Shown here: positions 37,702 through 51,304 of the stretch, piece after piece | Position numbering within the stretch: the stretch's first letter is position 1 | Layout of the letters: every line of letters begins with the position of its first letter | NCBI GenBank assembly: GCA_034008185.1 | Contig: CM067086.1 | Location: forward strand, 37,115,007-37,179,006 | DNA from: Gorsachius magnificus | Lineage: Eukaryota > Chordata > Aves > Pelecaniformes > Ardeidae | Direction of reading: 5' to 3' | DNA: 64,000 bases | Notes under the pieces: generated by a model | The model's input: only the letters and a program-made list of their open reading frames with translations | What the model was told of the DNA's origin: nothing | Databases searched by the model: none | Made by a program: the position numbers and the translations under genes

Positions 37702-40700
37702 GCAAGTAGATCGCAAATGTCATCTTTCTTTAAAAATATATGCATGCTTTCTATTTTTGTGTTCCTTTGTCATAGTCTGGAGTGGACCTACATATTCTCA
37801 TGTGGGTGTACTTTCAAAGAACAATGTACATATTTAGTTGAGTTTCAGAACTTACCATAAGGAAAAATTCAACACAAATGCTTCCTTGTGTCAAATGAAT
37901 GAATGGAGGTAGTATATTTGTGTAACATTTTTCATGTTGAAACCTCAGGGTGCTCAGCCAATGTAGTTCAGTCAAGCACACGTGTAACCTGTGTAGTACA
38001 GCTAGCCACGCTGAAGAACACAGCTGTATTAGGAGACTGTATGAACAGTGTTGATTTGCTGGGAGGTGGCATCTTTTTGCTGTTCCTGATGTAAAGTGGG
38101 TGATTAAAAAACTTGTTGATTCACAAGTGCTTGAGTTTTAAAAGTACTGGGTTTTGGTTTATGTTTTCCATATGAAAGATACATCTAATGAATGACTTCA
38201 AATCATGTAGAGGAGATTATCCTGGTCAAAGATCTTAAGGGAATCAGTAGTTCACTGTGATTCATTCTCTTAGCTTATGATTCCATGGAAACTGCAGGAC
38301 AGGAAGAAGAACTCTAGTGTTTTAGATATTGCAGACTTTTATGTGAGCAGAGCTAAGAAGGTCAAAACAGAAGATATTTTTCTTAGTATTTGTCATCACT
38401 TTTCTATTTCTCTTTTCCTTATTTTACAGGTAAAATGATTTTTTTTTTTTTTCCCTTCTGAACATCTGTAAGTGCTAGTATTTTGTTGAAGAGAGTGCCT
38501 CATGATCTTCCAACTACTGTTGCAGTCATCTTTTTATAAGTCTTCCTACTTCTTTCTATACTTCTAAGATCACTGAACCACTGCTGGGTGCAGGGATTGT
38601 TATAGAACATTATTATATTGGTATTTTACATTTCATGTCTCTTGAGCAACTACATTCCCTGAATTTCTTTCAATAGATCATGCCTTTTTCCCCCCCTATT
38701 TTTAATGTTATTATTCCAAACAGATAAAATACCTGTACATTTTTCTTCTATGATGGCCTCATTCTTGCCTTGGAAAGGAAATTGTATTTCATTCTGTCAG
38801 TTTCTAGTTTGGGATTTCTTTCAAAAATAAAACATTAAATATTTGTGTGGGAGACTGTGAAAAGGTTATCAACTAACTATGTGAAGCAAAACCAAATAGG
38901 CTGAATAAAGGAAAATTGGGAGTGGGGCATGGTGGGGAAGAGTGATAATATATTAATATTTCTTTGGGGGCACTGACTTTATTGCTCATGGCAAACTTGA
39001 TGCTAAAATGCACCATACATCATTACAATGTGACAGGCTAGGGAAAATGAAAAACACAAAGCTTTACATAAATCAGGCAAAAAATCATATTAAAATGCAT
39101 AACATTTTATATAAGAATCAAGATTTTACTTTTATCTGTTCAGAAGCTCTTTTCCACTTCTTATGTAGATGTTTTAGATTTGGTTAAAGCCTCACAGTTT
39201 CAAGTAGTGTTGTAGTAAATCATACTTCAAATCAATTGTAGACAAAGCTGTCACACTCTCAAAGGGGTAAGGTTTACAGAGGCTTGCTCTGGATTTTGGT
39301 ATATAGACTAATGTCTCATATACTTAAAAGGAAAATAGTCTATTTTCTGCAGTGGTTGTCTCGTAAGGAGAAGCATTAGAATCTGTTGGCTAAAGGTTAT
39401 TTTATGTCATGATAAAATAAGCTAGGTTTTCAAGAAGTTATGAAGAACCAGTCAGTCTTTCAAAGCACAACGTGTTACTAAGTTAGCACAGTTTAACTGC
39501 ATAATGATAAAGAGATGCCTTCAAGATTGATATGCCTGTAGCACTGTACCTTTTCTCACTATTTGGTGCTTACAAGCCCTACAAAAATATTTAAGTATAA
39601 GTTAGTAATTCAGCACTTAAAAGCCAATCCTACAATAGCGAATCACTGCAGGGAAAAACTGCTTTAGAAGGAGAACTAATTTTAGTTTCAGGCTTTCAAG
39701 GGACTACTGAAAATTGGGAAAAAACCCCTCCATTATGAACAATGTGTAAAAGTAGCCACTTGTGTAAGCACTTTGTAGAAACCATTAATAGACTACACAG
39801 TGATCTGTAATTCTATAAGTATTATGACATCAGTTTTGTTATCATTTCAACTGATACACGTATTTTTAACTTTTATTGTATATTCATTTTATCTTCATTA
39901 TGTGCCACAGGTGTTAATTTTGCATTCTTTGAATTTACTTTTATAATCATTATGCAATTATAGCTAGTGTACCTCAGTCTCTGCTGTCTTTCCTCCTCTC
40001 TAATGCATTGTCTTCAGCTAAATCTCTTCATGTTTAACTACAAAGCCTGCATGGAAATTTGTTTTAGATTGTTTCTGGCAGCAAAATGAGTCCTTGTGCC
40101 TGGGGGAAAACAACATTTTACTCACTGTTCTGGTTTAATACATTACTGTGCAACTTCAAGATGTGTTTTTGCATAATAATTGAAGCGCTTTTTTTAACAC
40201 ACCCTCTTTTCTTTCATTACCAGTGATACAGAAAAAGCTGAAGAGATAAATATATATAAGTTTTTATTATTAAAACATTATTAAAAGTTTGGTAAACACA
40301 GCTTAAGATAGCTTTTTTTGTAGGCATTTTACAAAAGCATTGAGAATAAATAATAATGCTTATGAAACTCTAATGCTCAAAATTCAGGAATGCCTCATTT
40401 AATGGTAAAAAACAAGGTCACCACTGTGATGTACATAATACAGATACCTAGCTTCATCAATATTTTACTTTGCCAATAAGACTGTCACTTTGTACTTTTA
40501 AAATATAGAATATTTTTTATTGGGGGGGGCTATTTCTGAAGCATATTGCAGAACCTTTAAATCAAGCGTAGCAGCTTTTGTATTCAATGAAAATTTAATT
40601 CTGAATATTTTCAGTTAGGAAAAAATACAACCGTGAAACAAAGTTTTTTTTTTTTTACTTAGCACAATGAACTTGCAAAACATTTTTCTTTTCCCTGTAT

Positions 40701-43700
40701 TATACTATTCCGTTACTCTGTTAAGTTGTGTTGGCTCCTGAATGATCAGAACCAGACATTAAAGCTGTGTGAACTTCTGCTGATGTGAACATATTTCTGA
40801 TGACATTAGTGAATGTACTATCTATCTTTCCTGCTTTAAGATTTGCTCTTTCCCACATTTACTAATGAGTACTTTGTTCCCCGAGTTACAGTCACCAGGA
40901 GCACACATACATCAAACAATGCAAGCCATGAAACTGCAGCTCCTTATGTTAGGGATAGCCCAGAATTAGAGGGAGTCATGTAGTTTTCTTTCTGCACTTG
41001 GCCAAAGAAGGGAGCCTGCTTACCTGTAAGAATACAGGAATCATGCTTGCTGCTGCTCTTTCTTGTAGCATAGTATTGCGTTATATTTACCTATCATAAA
41101 TTGATATTGTGAGGCTTATTTGTTTTCCTGTTGGTAAAAGATCTTGACCTGTTTGGGTGGAACACATTTCAGAAGTGCAAGCAGTTGTGCCCCTGTTAAT
41201 CAGCAAATCTATTTCACAGGTCAATTTGGAGATGACTTCAAAACACTTGTAGAGGTTAGAAAAGATGTTTGGGAGATATTTACATGCCTTGTGTACTGAA
41301 GGAGCATGGTCCTGCAGGTTAAATTTGATTGAACTTTGTAGCCTATTTCTGTCCAGTTCCTTCTGGCGTGAGTTATTTTAGTTAATCTCCATTTAGGACT
41401 TAGATGTAGAATTAGACTTTGTAAGTGATGTCAGGGGGAACAGGAAGGAATTTCAAGTTGCAAAATATGTTTTGTTGGTGGCATCGTGGGTGGCATTTTT
41501 GAATATTTGTCATCACTGAATGCTACTTCTCCTAGGTAACCTTTAGTTTCCCTTCTGCATCATAAGAATGTAGATAACCCTTGTAACTATGTTTTCAAAA
41601 CCTTATAACAAATACTGCAAATTATTTTTATACACAGATTTATTTCAAAAATGAAGATGATAAATAAAGGATTATCTTTCCTACTCCATCTGATTGCAGA
41701 TTCAGTCCAGTTCTCTGAGAAAAGAGACTTTCTTGTTCTCTTTTAATAAAGAAGAGACTTTATTTGAAAGTCTTTCAGAGTAAAGGACTTTCTGTCCTAT
41801 GTGTACATGTATTGTACTTGAAATGCTGCAGGGAGATGTATGTGGCTGGTCTCATTTTATTTATGTCAAGGAGTTCTCTTATCAAGGTACACCATGAAGA
41901 ATATAGAGCTTATCATAGTCTTTCCTTACATCTTCTGAGCTCTCTACCCCACTGTATTCTCATTGCTGCTCAGTGGGAGAACTATCAGTTTTGGAATTGT
42001 GTTGTGATAGGTTTTTATACCAGTTTCTGTAGTGGAGAATGTAAGCTTTTTAAGAAGGCAATCTGTTGTTTTCATAAAAGACCACTGCATGGAATTTCAG
42101 CTATATCAGTCAAAGTCCTAGCTCCAAGGCTTTTTCAACAGGAGAATTCGGATCTTGGAACACTCTTGCATTTGCTTAACTTCATTCTGAGCGCACTTGC
42201 ATCAATGACATGAGTTATGTGAATATAGTTAAGCATATGCATGCATGCAGGCTCTGATCCAAAATTAGGTTGGTATCACAATGTACAGTGGGTGTGGGAG
42301 AAACAGTGTAACAAATGGGAAAATATATTGCTTCTGTGAAGTAACATGAAAATGTTATGTGATAAAATAGGTTCTGTAAGATTTAATTAAAATGTCATTA
42401 TAGCAAGCTTGATTTTTTGTTTTTAAAGTGATGAGAATATTATTCAGGGAAAGTTAGTCTGTTTGTGGCAGTCTATAACTTTAAGTTTTAAATTCTTAGA
42501 TTACTTTCTCTGTCAACAGGAATGGAATACCAACATTTGTATGAGATTTGAATATAGCTACTAAACAGAGTCTGGCAGCTCTGCTTAGGCTGGCATTGAG
42601 CCTTGGTCTTCTAGTGCCAGGTTCCACACCTAATACTTCTGCTGTAGCCTGCACCTGTGCTGCTGCAGAAAGTGATTGATGACCTATGGGTTTGGAGCAT
42701 TGTGGGAGTCAGCCTTGAATGAATCATTGTGATGTATCACAGCCATTGAAATCAACAGTAGTCTATAATTATTTTTAGGGCCTTTGGTTTATGGAAGAGA
42801 CAGCATAGAATTCCTAGTATTTTGTAGTAATTTCCAAAAATTTTGCAACTGACCAGCTGTTTTATGTATGTGTGTAAACACAGATGTATAATTTCATTTA
42901 TATCTGTGAAGCAGTATTGATATAAGCTTAACAATTTATATATTTAGGAAAAAGGGATCTGATTGTGGATGGTAAGAAAATTTCATGCGGCATCAGTTTG
43001 GGATATTTGTAATATTAACACATTACAAAGCTACAGGGGAGTTCTGTAGGTTATAGCAAACCAGTTGTGATACAGTCTGTGAGTCTCGCTACATCCCCAT
43101 GAATTTTTTATGCAGCACATTTTGCAGAAAACATGTTTAGAAACATAGTTGAAAGAACAATTTTCACAGATGGCATGAAAATGGAATAGGTGCTCTTTTC
43201 ATGTTCACTTGCAGAGTGTATAAATTCAGTCCTCCAGGTTAGGGAACGGAGAGTAGTTACAGGTCTCTAATAGTACCTACGGAAGATACCCATAGCTCTA
43301 CATCTCCTAAAAGGTAATTATGTAAAGCTTAACAAAAGCGAGAAACAAAGTGGCTGTCATACTGGCAAGCTGGAGCTTTTCCCTTTCCAGTTAACGTATT
43401 TTTAGCCTAGTGATGGATTGCTTTACCATATTGAAGTTAAAATCCAGGTGATGTAAAAACAAAACCCAAAGCAGCATTGTGATAGTATCATTCATGTCGT
43501 CATGTCTGTGCATGCTTGCTTAGGGGGTAGGACCAAGAGGTGCAAGCTCTGTACATGTTACATTACTACTGAGTGAATACCCGTGCTAAAAATGGAAATT
43601 GATTGTTTAACGATGGACATTATAAATTAGCCAGTGAAAGTGATTAGCACTTCATGCCACTATGCAGTCTATATATTTCTATAAAGAGACATCTCATGGG

Positions 43701-45938
43701 TAAAAAAATAGAAACTTAAAAAAAAAAAAAAAGAAAAAATGGACTTTTCTTGGTTCCTGTAGCATAATCCGGCTTAAGATCTATTTCAATTACAGATTCG
43801 TGTTTCTACTTCTTTGTTTTCTAAGTCATACCTGAAAGGTTAGGGGCTATCAGGCAGCCCTCTGGGTAACGGCAAAATATATCAACCGACAGCAGTAGTC
43901 GAAGCTGTAATTTAGTGAGTGAGAAATGGTATAGATGCTGTTGGATGCTTGTATATTGTAATGTTGGAATGCATGTCGTGTTTGTGCTAAATTGCAGTTT
44001 TCATCTTTGCGCTATTATGTTACATTTACTTGACTTCTTTTAACCTCTCATGTACAATTGATTCACATAAAGTAGATTATTGCCTTGACTTTCACGCCTT
44101 TCTTGGAGGAATGAATAAAATGAGGTCCAATCAAAGAACATCAGCCCCTCTTAGAGCACAGCTTTAGTGTTTACAGTGCTTATAAAGCTCCCCTTGAGCC
44201 CTTTTAGAGGCAGCAGAGCTGAGTTTCCTCTCGTAGGTAATGACCTTTTTGTAATTTAGCCTTTCCTGAGAATTTCCAAATACACTGCTCTAACTTAGCT
44301 GGATCCTTTTTCTCTCTAGTGAAGTCAAATATCAATGTAAATGCTGAGTTCTCATTGCAGACTTCTGATGCATACTGTAGTTTTCTGCCTTTTTTCCTCC
44401 CTCTTTTTTTTTTTCTTAATATCAAGAGAAAACTTTTGACGTTGCAGTAAGTTTTATTTTCCAAAGGAAAGAAAACAATACAATAAAATTACTTTATAAA
44501 AAAGACTGTTTCAAATTTGATTAGTGATTTTTAATATATTCCATCTTGTTTGACAGCCTGATAAGATCTAAATGTTAAAAAGCAGAGAATGCAGTCAAAC
44601 TTCAGGTGACATTATGAGTGCTTTACTGTATAATGTTAATATTCTTTTTCATAGATATTTTGCATGGAAATTCTATAGATAGCACACAAATTTCAGAGTT
44701 AAAAGAATATTCAGCAGTTTCTAATCCATATTTAAGGATTGCCAAAGGCAATCAACTTTTTCAACTATTTTGTCAACTTTTTATCTTGCTTTCTTTGGCT
44801 TTATCATTGTTTTTGTGAATCTAGTATTTAAGAAGCCTACAATAAAATGCATAGATTAGACACTATATGAAATTTGAGACCTTTAAGCAGAAAATTAATT
44901 GACTGAATCTGCAGTTACAGCATGCAGTGATGTTTGGTTAAGGTTTATAAATAAATTCTGTCATAATTCATATTGGTTTTAGATGAAGACAAGTAGTATT
45001 AGCCAAGCTAGCGATCCCAAAGCCAGCATGCTCTGCAGATTAGGCTGCCTTGGAAAATCAGATGGAAGAGAGTAGGGGTTCTGATTGCTCTAAAATTAAA
45101 AATGTATCTACGTATGCTGTAATTACATGACTTGTTAAAAATATAATGGCCACAGAATTTCGGAATTCTGGTCAGTGTGCATTGTGCCTGTGTGTTTTGC
45201 TTTAAAGGTGCGCTGGGTAGTTTTCTCTTTCTAGGCCTAAAAAAGCATGTGGGAAGAAGGAAGGTACAGTGAATTATTTTCCTTCCTTTTCAAGAAATTA
45301 TTTTGATGTATAAATCTTGGGAAATGCTCTTTTCTGTATCTCAAAATTCTGAGCATCCCAAAGTGTGGGGAGCTTGATGGAAGGGATAGTCTTTGTGAGA
45401 TGAATAGAAAGAGGTTTTTTTTTTACATGGGCTACATTCATTCAAGGTTCCACAAAGTTTTAAAACTTTCTTGTTAGTCTTTTGCTCTGTTTGCAGTGTT
45501 TAGTGACAACAGTTAATTATAAAACTGTTACTTTTGTACTTTTTTTCCTTTTTTCACTTAATTTATACTATTTTTGGAAAACATAGTTGTCCTATGTATA
45601 ATTGTGGTATAGCATTTCTTCACCATAGTATTATTTCGGTCTCGTATCTTGAGTCTCATCTTTTTTTCATATCTGTTGTCCTTATTTACTACTAAGTCTG
45701 TGTGTTTATTCCATATGGTATGTCAACAGGGACACATTGTATTCTGCCAGTTTCTGCATCCTAAATAGTGTAAAATCCTAATGCTGTTCTTCAATGAATT
45801 GTTCTAAGCTTACATACCCACTGAGCTATAGGGTTTTTTTTGTAATTGAACCCCAAAATCTGAATGATAAAATGTGCTTATTTCATACTGCTTGGCATGC
45901 TGTTTACTTGCTTATTTTATAATGTTTTTCTCAAGCAG
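37702..45938 (+). other. DPH6: DPH6 GC-AG intron separating ligase and RidA-like exons, 8.2 kb
   Basis: The intron starts GCAAGT and ends TCAAGCAG. It joins a phase-0 exon end to a phase-0 exon start. It contains an AT-rich 3' half and a segment at about 43975-44400 that looks like possible conserved non-coding DNA. No equivalent of the last short human coding exon could be recognised. The 149-residue ORF at 41764-42213 has no recognisable similarity and is within chance expectation for this much AT-rich DNA. Confidence 0.75.
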
Positions 45939-46089
45939 GGGGAATCTTCAGGTATGTTTATGGTCAATAGCTGTTCTTGTGAGGTAAGCTGCAATGATGA
46001 CGATATTTTCCCTTCATCAGAAGAGGATGAGCGACAGAAAAACATTCCTGTCGTCTGGAAGTCTTTGAAACATAATTCTTTGGATTTCA
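45939..46089 (+). CDS. DPH6: DPH6 long-form exon, acidic linker before RidA-like domain
   Basis: After the acceptor tttctcaagcag the exon stays open for 151 bp and ends at the strong donor A|GTAAGT. It encodes about 50 residues rich in Ser, Asp and Glu (for example DDDIFPSSEEDERQK). The start phase (0) fits the preceding exon and the end phase (1) fits the next. No domain is recognised in it, which is expected for a variable linker between the ligase and the RidA-like domain. A second in-phase donor (GAG|GTAAGC at 45984) could shorten it, but that would break the frame with the next exon. The call rests on phase continuity and splice sites, not on direct similarity. Confidence 0.7.
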
Positions 46090-47362
46090 GTAAGTCTTGC
46101 ACAGCTTTTGTTAGAAAAATAATATTGAATATTTCATGCTGTGGTGGCATATGCTGTTAATTACTGTAAGAACACTCCTGAAAAGAACGTTTGTGACCTT
46201 TAATAACCAGTCTGGGAAAAAGGAGATCCTACTACAATGTGGTGTTCTGATAGGAATCAATAGATCTGTAGTAGTGAAGCATTTCAAGTTATTTTGCAGA
46301 AGGGGCATAACCCTTTTTTTTTTTCTTTCAGAAAACACACATTAATGTGTTCTGTTTGCCTGAATAAAATTTCTATACTATGATCATTCATCTGAGTGGA
46401 AGGATTGAGTTTTATTTGAAAGGTGTAACCACACCTGTACCCATAGTCTACTGTTTTTAACTTGAAGATAGAAAAGCAAACTCTAAAATGAAGTACAAAA
46501 CACAACTGTTCAACTTACTTACATAGTGTATGAGTCTGTCCCCCCTCCAGGCAACCTCAGGGGGACATGCATGATGAAGTTTTAACAGCCTAGCAAGTTA
46601 CTGTCTCTTAAGTGAGCTGCTGAAACTAATCATATCCCTGATATTAGCACTGCCTCAAACAGGTGATAAATGGGAGGTAAATCTGAGTTAATAGTTTGGT
46701 ACCCCATTGAAGTACCACTGCACCACTGTTACCATACACCCAAAGATCAGTGAGCTTTTCCTGAAAACTAAGTTTCATAGCATAACAGTGTTTGATATTG
46801 AATGGTATTTAGACTCTTGAATATGGGTAAGTGCCTGGTGGGATGTTAAAAAAATGTGTAAACACCTTATGCATTTGCTAAGATGATCAGAACCAGGTTA
46901 AACACCTAACTGCCATTAAAATTTGGCACATAAGTTTGAAAATCTGTTCCTGTGTCACTTAGATAGTTTTGAAAATTTTAGCTTTTCTGTGTCATGTCTT
47001 GTGCTAAGTCTGTGTCAGAACAGGTAGGGAAATTTTAAAGGGTCAGCCAAAATGGAAGGGAGGAGAGAGAGTATTGAAAAGCTAAAGGGAGCTAAACTTG
47101 CAGGCATATTTTCTGAAGGCAGTGTTGCAGAAGGCTTTGTCAAGTAGCATTTGGAAGTTTTATTATCAGCACACTTACTTTTTTAAGTTTTTGGTTTATA
47201 TCTGTTCATAAATATTGTTTGAAGATGTTTTTACAGTTTGTGGTTGGGTTGGTTTTTTTTTTCTGTAGATGTTCTTCTTACTTAAGAAATTTAAATTACA
47301 TTCTAGGTTAATCTGAAATTTTTCATTATTATAATCATAATGCTGTTCTTCATTTCCCATAG
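46090..47362 (+). other. DPH6: DPH6 intron, 1.3 kb
   Basis: A GT-AG intron with no recognisable element. ORFs on both strands at 46111-46505 are chance readings. Confidence 0.7.
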
Positions 47363-47494
47363 CTAAGACGTTTGGAAGTTCAGGAAAATCCCTGAGTGGT
47401 TACCAGTGGTTTTCAGGTATTGCTGCCCATTTCCTTCCATCAAAAGGCAAAAGTGCTCAAGAAGCAGCAAGGGAAGCATTTTCTTCTCTCCGAG
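47363..47494 (+). CDS. DPH6: DPH6 long-form exon, N-terminal half of RidA-like domain 1
   Basis: After the acceptor ttcccatag the exon reads TKTFGSSGKSLSGYQWFSGI, then AAHFLPSKGKSAQEAARE and AFSSLRA. The WFSGI strand followed by an AQEAAREAFSSL helix has the layout of the RidA/YjgF fold: a strand ending in SG, then the Q-T-R-Q-A-L-type helix. Length is 132 bp, phase 1 to phase 1. The donor GTGCTT is poor. An upstream donor at 47417 (CAG|GTATTG) is in the same phase but would delete the helix. The helix joins perfectly to the next exon, so the long version is preferred. Confidence 0.75.
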
Positions 47495-50400
47495 GTGCTT
47501 TATTCAGTTAATGCATTTTCTGCTGTTAACTATACTGTTTTTAATGTGGTATTAAGTAACGGTCTGTATTTTTAGAACTTCAAATTTTGTGGTTGTTAGT
47601 TTGCCATCTCATTTTGCATTTGATTGGAATCATTGATATCAAGACTGTCAGATTTAATATTGAACACATCATAATTTGACTGGCTTTTGAACATCCTAGA
47701 AAGCCAGAGTAGTGTTTGTATCACTGTTAACAACACTATTTCCACAGTACTTACTCACTTTATAACTTGCTTTATAGCTTTCTTGCAATATATACTGTGT
47801 GTGTGAGTGTGCATGGATGCTATGGATGCTCTCTACTTGCTAAAGCACTTTTGTAGCTACCATGATTTTAAATTAAGTTTTCTAGAAAGCTGTTGCACAT
47901 TTTGGCATTTAGGATTAGGTCAGTAGCAGTAAATCTCATTTATATTCTTAATGTAAAGGAGAAATTGCTATCTTGGGAATCATGAAATCCAGGTTCCTTA
48001 CTATCCTCCTCTTACAAGATACTGACATATAAAATAAAATGTTCACATCTTTGTTTTGAATTTTTTTTAATTAAATTTTGGTAAACATGTTTATACAGGC
48101 TTCTTTTCATTCATAAAAACAGAAATAATTTTTAGTATCTAAATGGGTAGGCTCATATTCTTGTTCATGAATTTGTGTGAGGTATTGTCCTATAAAATCT
48201 TATTTTTTTGCTTGTGCAGCTGAGTATTCATGATTGAGGATGATAAAGAAGTCCTAGAATTTTTTTCAGAAGCAAAGAAGTTATACTTTGTAGAAGGTCA
48301 CTAAAGTAGTTTTTGATTGCTTGGGAATTAGAAAGGTGGATGTGATCAAACTTTCAGTAAAAGACAATAGTATTTAGTGTAAATCTCCTGGGCATAATCT
48401 GTAAATTGAAGCAAAAGGGTTGTGTAAGGTTTTACTTTGTTCTTATTATACTTGGATGCCAGTACAAACTTTATATATTTTTGCCTTAGCATTTGTCAAA
48501 AAAGATTGTGTCTCTGGCTAGTACAGTAGCCTATTGCTTTCAGCAAATTACTTGCACTAGCTGTATTATATTAAAAAAAAAAAAGATAGGTAGTTTTCTG
48601 ATCCTTGGTAGAAAATGTCAGTTCCCACATTTCCTTTCGTTTTTCTCTTTTTGGAAGTGGGCGTAGAAGACTGAATGAATTATGGTTCTGTCATGGCAAA
48701 AGAAACAATTTGTTTCTGAGAACTTAACAGATCTGCAAATATGCACAAGGATTTTTCTGAACTCATACTTGGGATCTATACAGCAGTTCAGTCTTCAGTG
48801 CTGTGAGAATGGAATAAGCACAGTTCTTTTAACCTCTTTGCTGGGTTAACTGATTTAATCACCTCTAAAGAGGGTAAGTGCTGCCAAAAGGATTCAGAAA
48901 TGGAAATTTATTACTAGACATTGTGAAACATGGTTGTTCTGTAAAGTGGATGGAATTCCCCCGTGAAGCCAAGAATGGGAGGAAATTCAGTACATTATTG
49001 TTTACGTTTATTTTCTTAAACTCTTTTGTTAAACTTTTCTTTAGATATGATTTGAAGATGACAAAGATTGCAGCACTTTATATATAAAGAAGCTCTGGTG
49101 CAGCTGTACCATGGCAAAGCTCCATAGGCTTGAAGGGAACTACATAGATTTTTATGACAAGAAAATTTAGTCTAAAATGCTCCTTCCTGTAGATAGTTTG
49201 GACACTGTCTTTTGTGGCTCTCAGACTAAGGATCCTGGATAACCCATTTTAAAAAATTAAGCGGTACTTCTGCCAGTGTTATCTTCTGGGTCAATTCTTT
49301 TTAAGCAGTTCTGCCTAAGTAAAGATGAGTCTCACCTGATCATATTTTATAAATTACTAGGAACAGTGAATGGCTTGAAATTCAACAGAAAGGCTGTATG
49401 GTTTCCCTGTACCTCCTGGAGACTGCTGTGTAGGAGTCCTCTGCTTGGGAAATGGAACCTGTTGTCAGGAACCCAAGTGGTGGGTGGTAACCGGTTCATC
49501 ATTTATGCCTTTCTACTAGTTAGAGGGCTTTGGGAGGTCAGTTTTATTCTGCTTACAAGCTAGGGAGAAATTATTTCCTATCACTCCTCTAATTCATGCA
49601 GAGGAAAAGGGGATTGAACTTCTACTTAAAGAAGATTTTTTTTTTTTTAAATAAAGCTAGAAATTACAAATTTATCCAAATATCTTTGCCATGAATTTGC
49701 TCTAATGCTGTTAGGTGTCCACAAATTAGAGTTAGTTTGTTGTCTTATGCATTTTAAATTTGGAGGTGGGGGAAGGGACATGGGGCATGTTCAGTTTGGG
49801 GTGGGGTTTTTCCCGCTCCAGTATTCCATATAATGCTGCAGATCTTTTAACTGCAGGCCAAAACTCTTTCTTCTTGACTAAAATGCTGGCTGGAAATTTG
49901 AAAAATGTCCTTGTTTCCTCCTTGACTGATGACATAGCATTGACCTAGTGATTGCTATCAGGAAGCATTCAAATACATTTATATTGCTGGACAGAATCAT
50001 CATTGTGTGCTAATTTCTCAGGATATGTATCTTGACTTCATAGTCAATTGCTATATGATCTCTTATATCACTTAGTGCACACTTCCTTTTCTGGCAGTGA
50101 GAATTCCCCTCTTCAGATTGTCAACACTAATGGCAGTATGGCTAAGAAAGCTGAGACATGTAGAGCAAAATTAAGTATCGGTGTGACCAGACTGACCTTT
50201 ATGGAAGTGTGCCAACTCCTGAACTGTCTTCAAAAGCACAGAAAAGTTTTACACAAAAAGTATTTGTTTCTCACTAAGGCAGCAGCCAACAGAGATTGTC
50301 TTTATACTCTTGTACGTCTCCTCTGGAAAACAAATATATAGCTATATGCAGGTACACACTGTAACATTAAAGGACAAGATCCCCAAAGTTAGCTGAGAAG

Positions 50401-51304
50401 AGCTTTATGTAGCTCATCTAAGTTGGGTCACATGGGACTCTGTTATTACATATATTCTATATTTAGTGAAGATTTTGTCTTCATTTAGTTTCTGGCACTC
50501 ACGAGTTACAAAAGGTCCACACTGCAGAGCTGATTCACATATCTTGTTATGTATTGACTGTGTAAGAGTAATACATTCTTCTTAAGTGCTATGACTGGAA
50601 TCTTCTATGCATAGACATTCAGATGATCTTGACTTCCCAGTATCTTTTCTTTAACTGTCTGCTTGAACTTTCATCTGCTCTCATCTTTCCTTCATTTCTC
50701 CTGTGCCCATTTCTGTTTCCTGTTGTCTGTCTTGCCATTTATAACTCTTTGTTTATGCAGAGATTATTATTACAGTGAGGGTTTTTAAAAACAGCTTAGA
50801 CAAGCATCTCTCTGGAATAGCATATAAATATTTGATCTTTTCTCTGAAGAGGGTGATGCACTAAAGGACCTCTTATTATCCCTTCCAGTTCTGTACTTTT
50901 GTGATTCAAAGTCCTTTATAGATTACTAGCTGTCATAGACTGAAAATAAAAAAATACGAGATAATAAAACTTATGGATACAAGGGATCCGGACTGTAACA
51001 TATCTACATGCTTTAATGCATGATATGTTTTCTTGGGGCAAGAATTCACTGCTGAGGGTGGATAAAATTTGTTTGTATTCTGTTTATGTATATTTGGAAA
51101 ACTAAAGTGAGACAGAATTTCATGGCAAAAAAGTAGGTATTATGTGGGGAAAGGTAGTATGTTGCAAAGCCTTCAGTCATGTTCAGATAACTGTGAGGTT
51201 ATTACCAATTGTTTTTTCTGGACAAAAGCAGGTTGCCTATGCTGTCTTTCTACACACATTTAAAATATTCTGTCTTTAACAGCTACGTTATTTTTATCCT
51301 GCAG
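47495..51304 (+). other. DPH6: DPH6 intron, 3.8 kb
   Basis: The intron follows a weak donor and ends with the acceptor tatcctgcag. It contains a CR1 3' fragment at 50777-50908. Nothing else is recognised. Confidence 0.7.
50777..50908 (+). mobile_element. Old CR1 3' end fragment, plus strand
   Basis: The pattern gagggtttttaaaaacagct, then tagacaagcatct, tgatgcactaaaggacctct and finally cccttccagttctgtacttt tgtgattca follows the 3' end of older CR1 subfamilies. It is clearly diverged and lies about 400 bp upstream of the eighth visible DPH6 exon. Confidence 0.75.

Noticed and set aside
41764..42213. 149-residue plus-strand ORF, the longest in the window
   Set aside because: There is no recognisable domain and no promoter or splice context. 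In 64 kb of AT-rich DNA read in six frames, about one ORF of this length is expected by chance.
37702..45938. Search for a counterpart of the human terminal coding exon (17 residues)
   Set aside because: Acceptor-like sites followed by GT codons (for example near 39911, 41221 and 41537) give no similarity to the human tail. None can be supported by eye.
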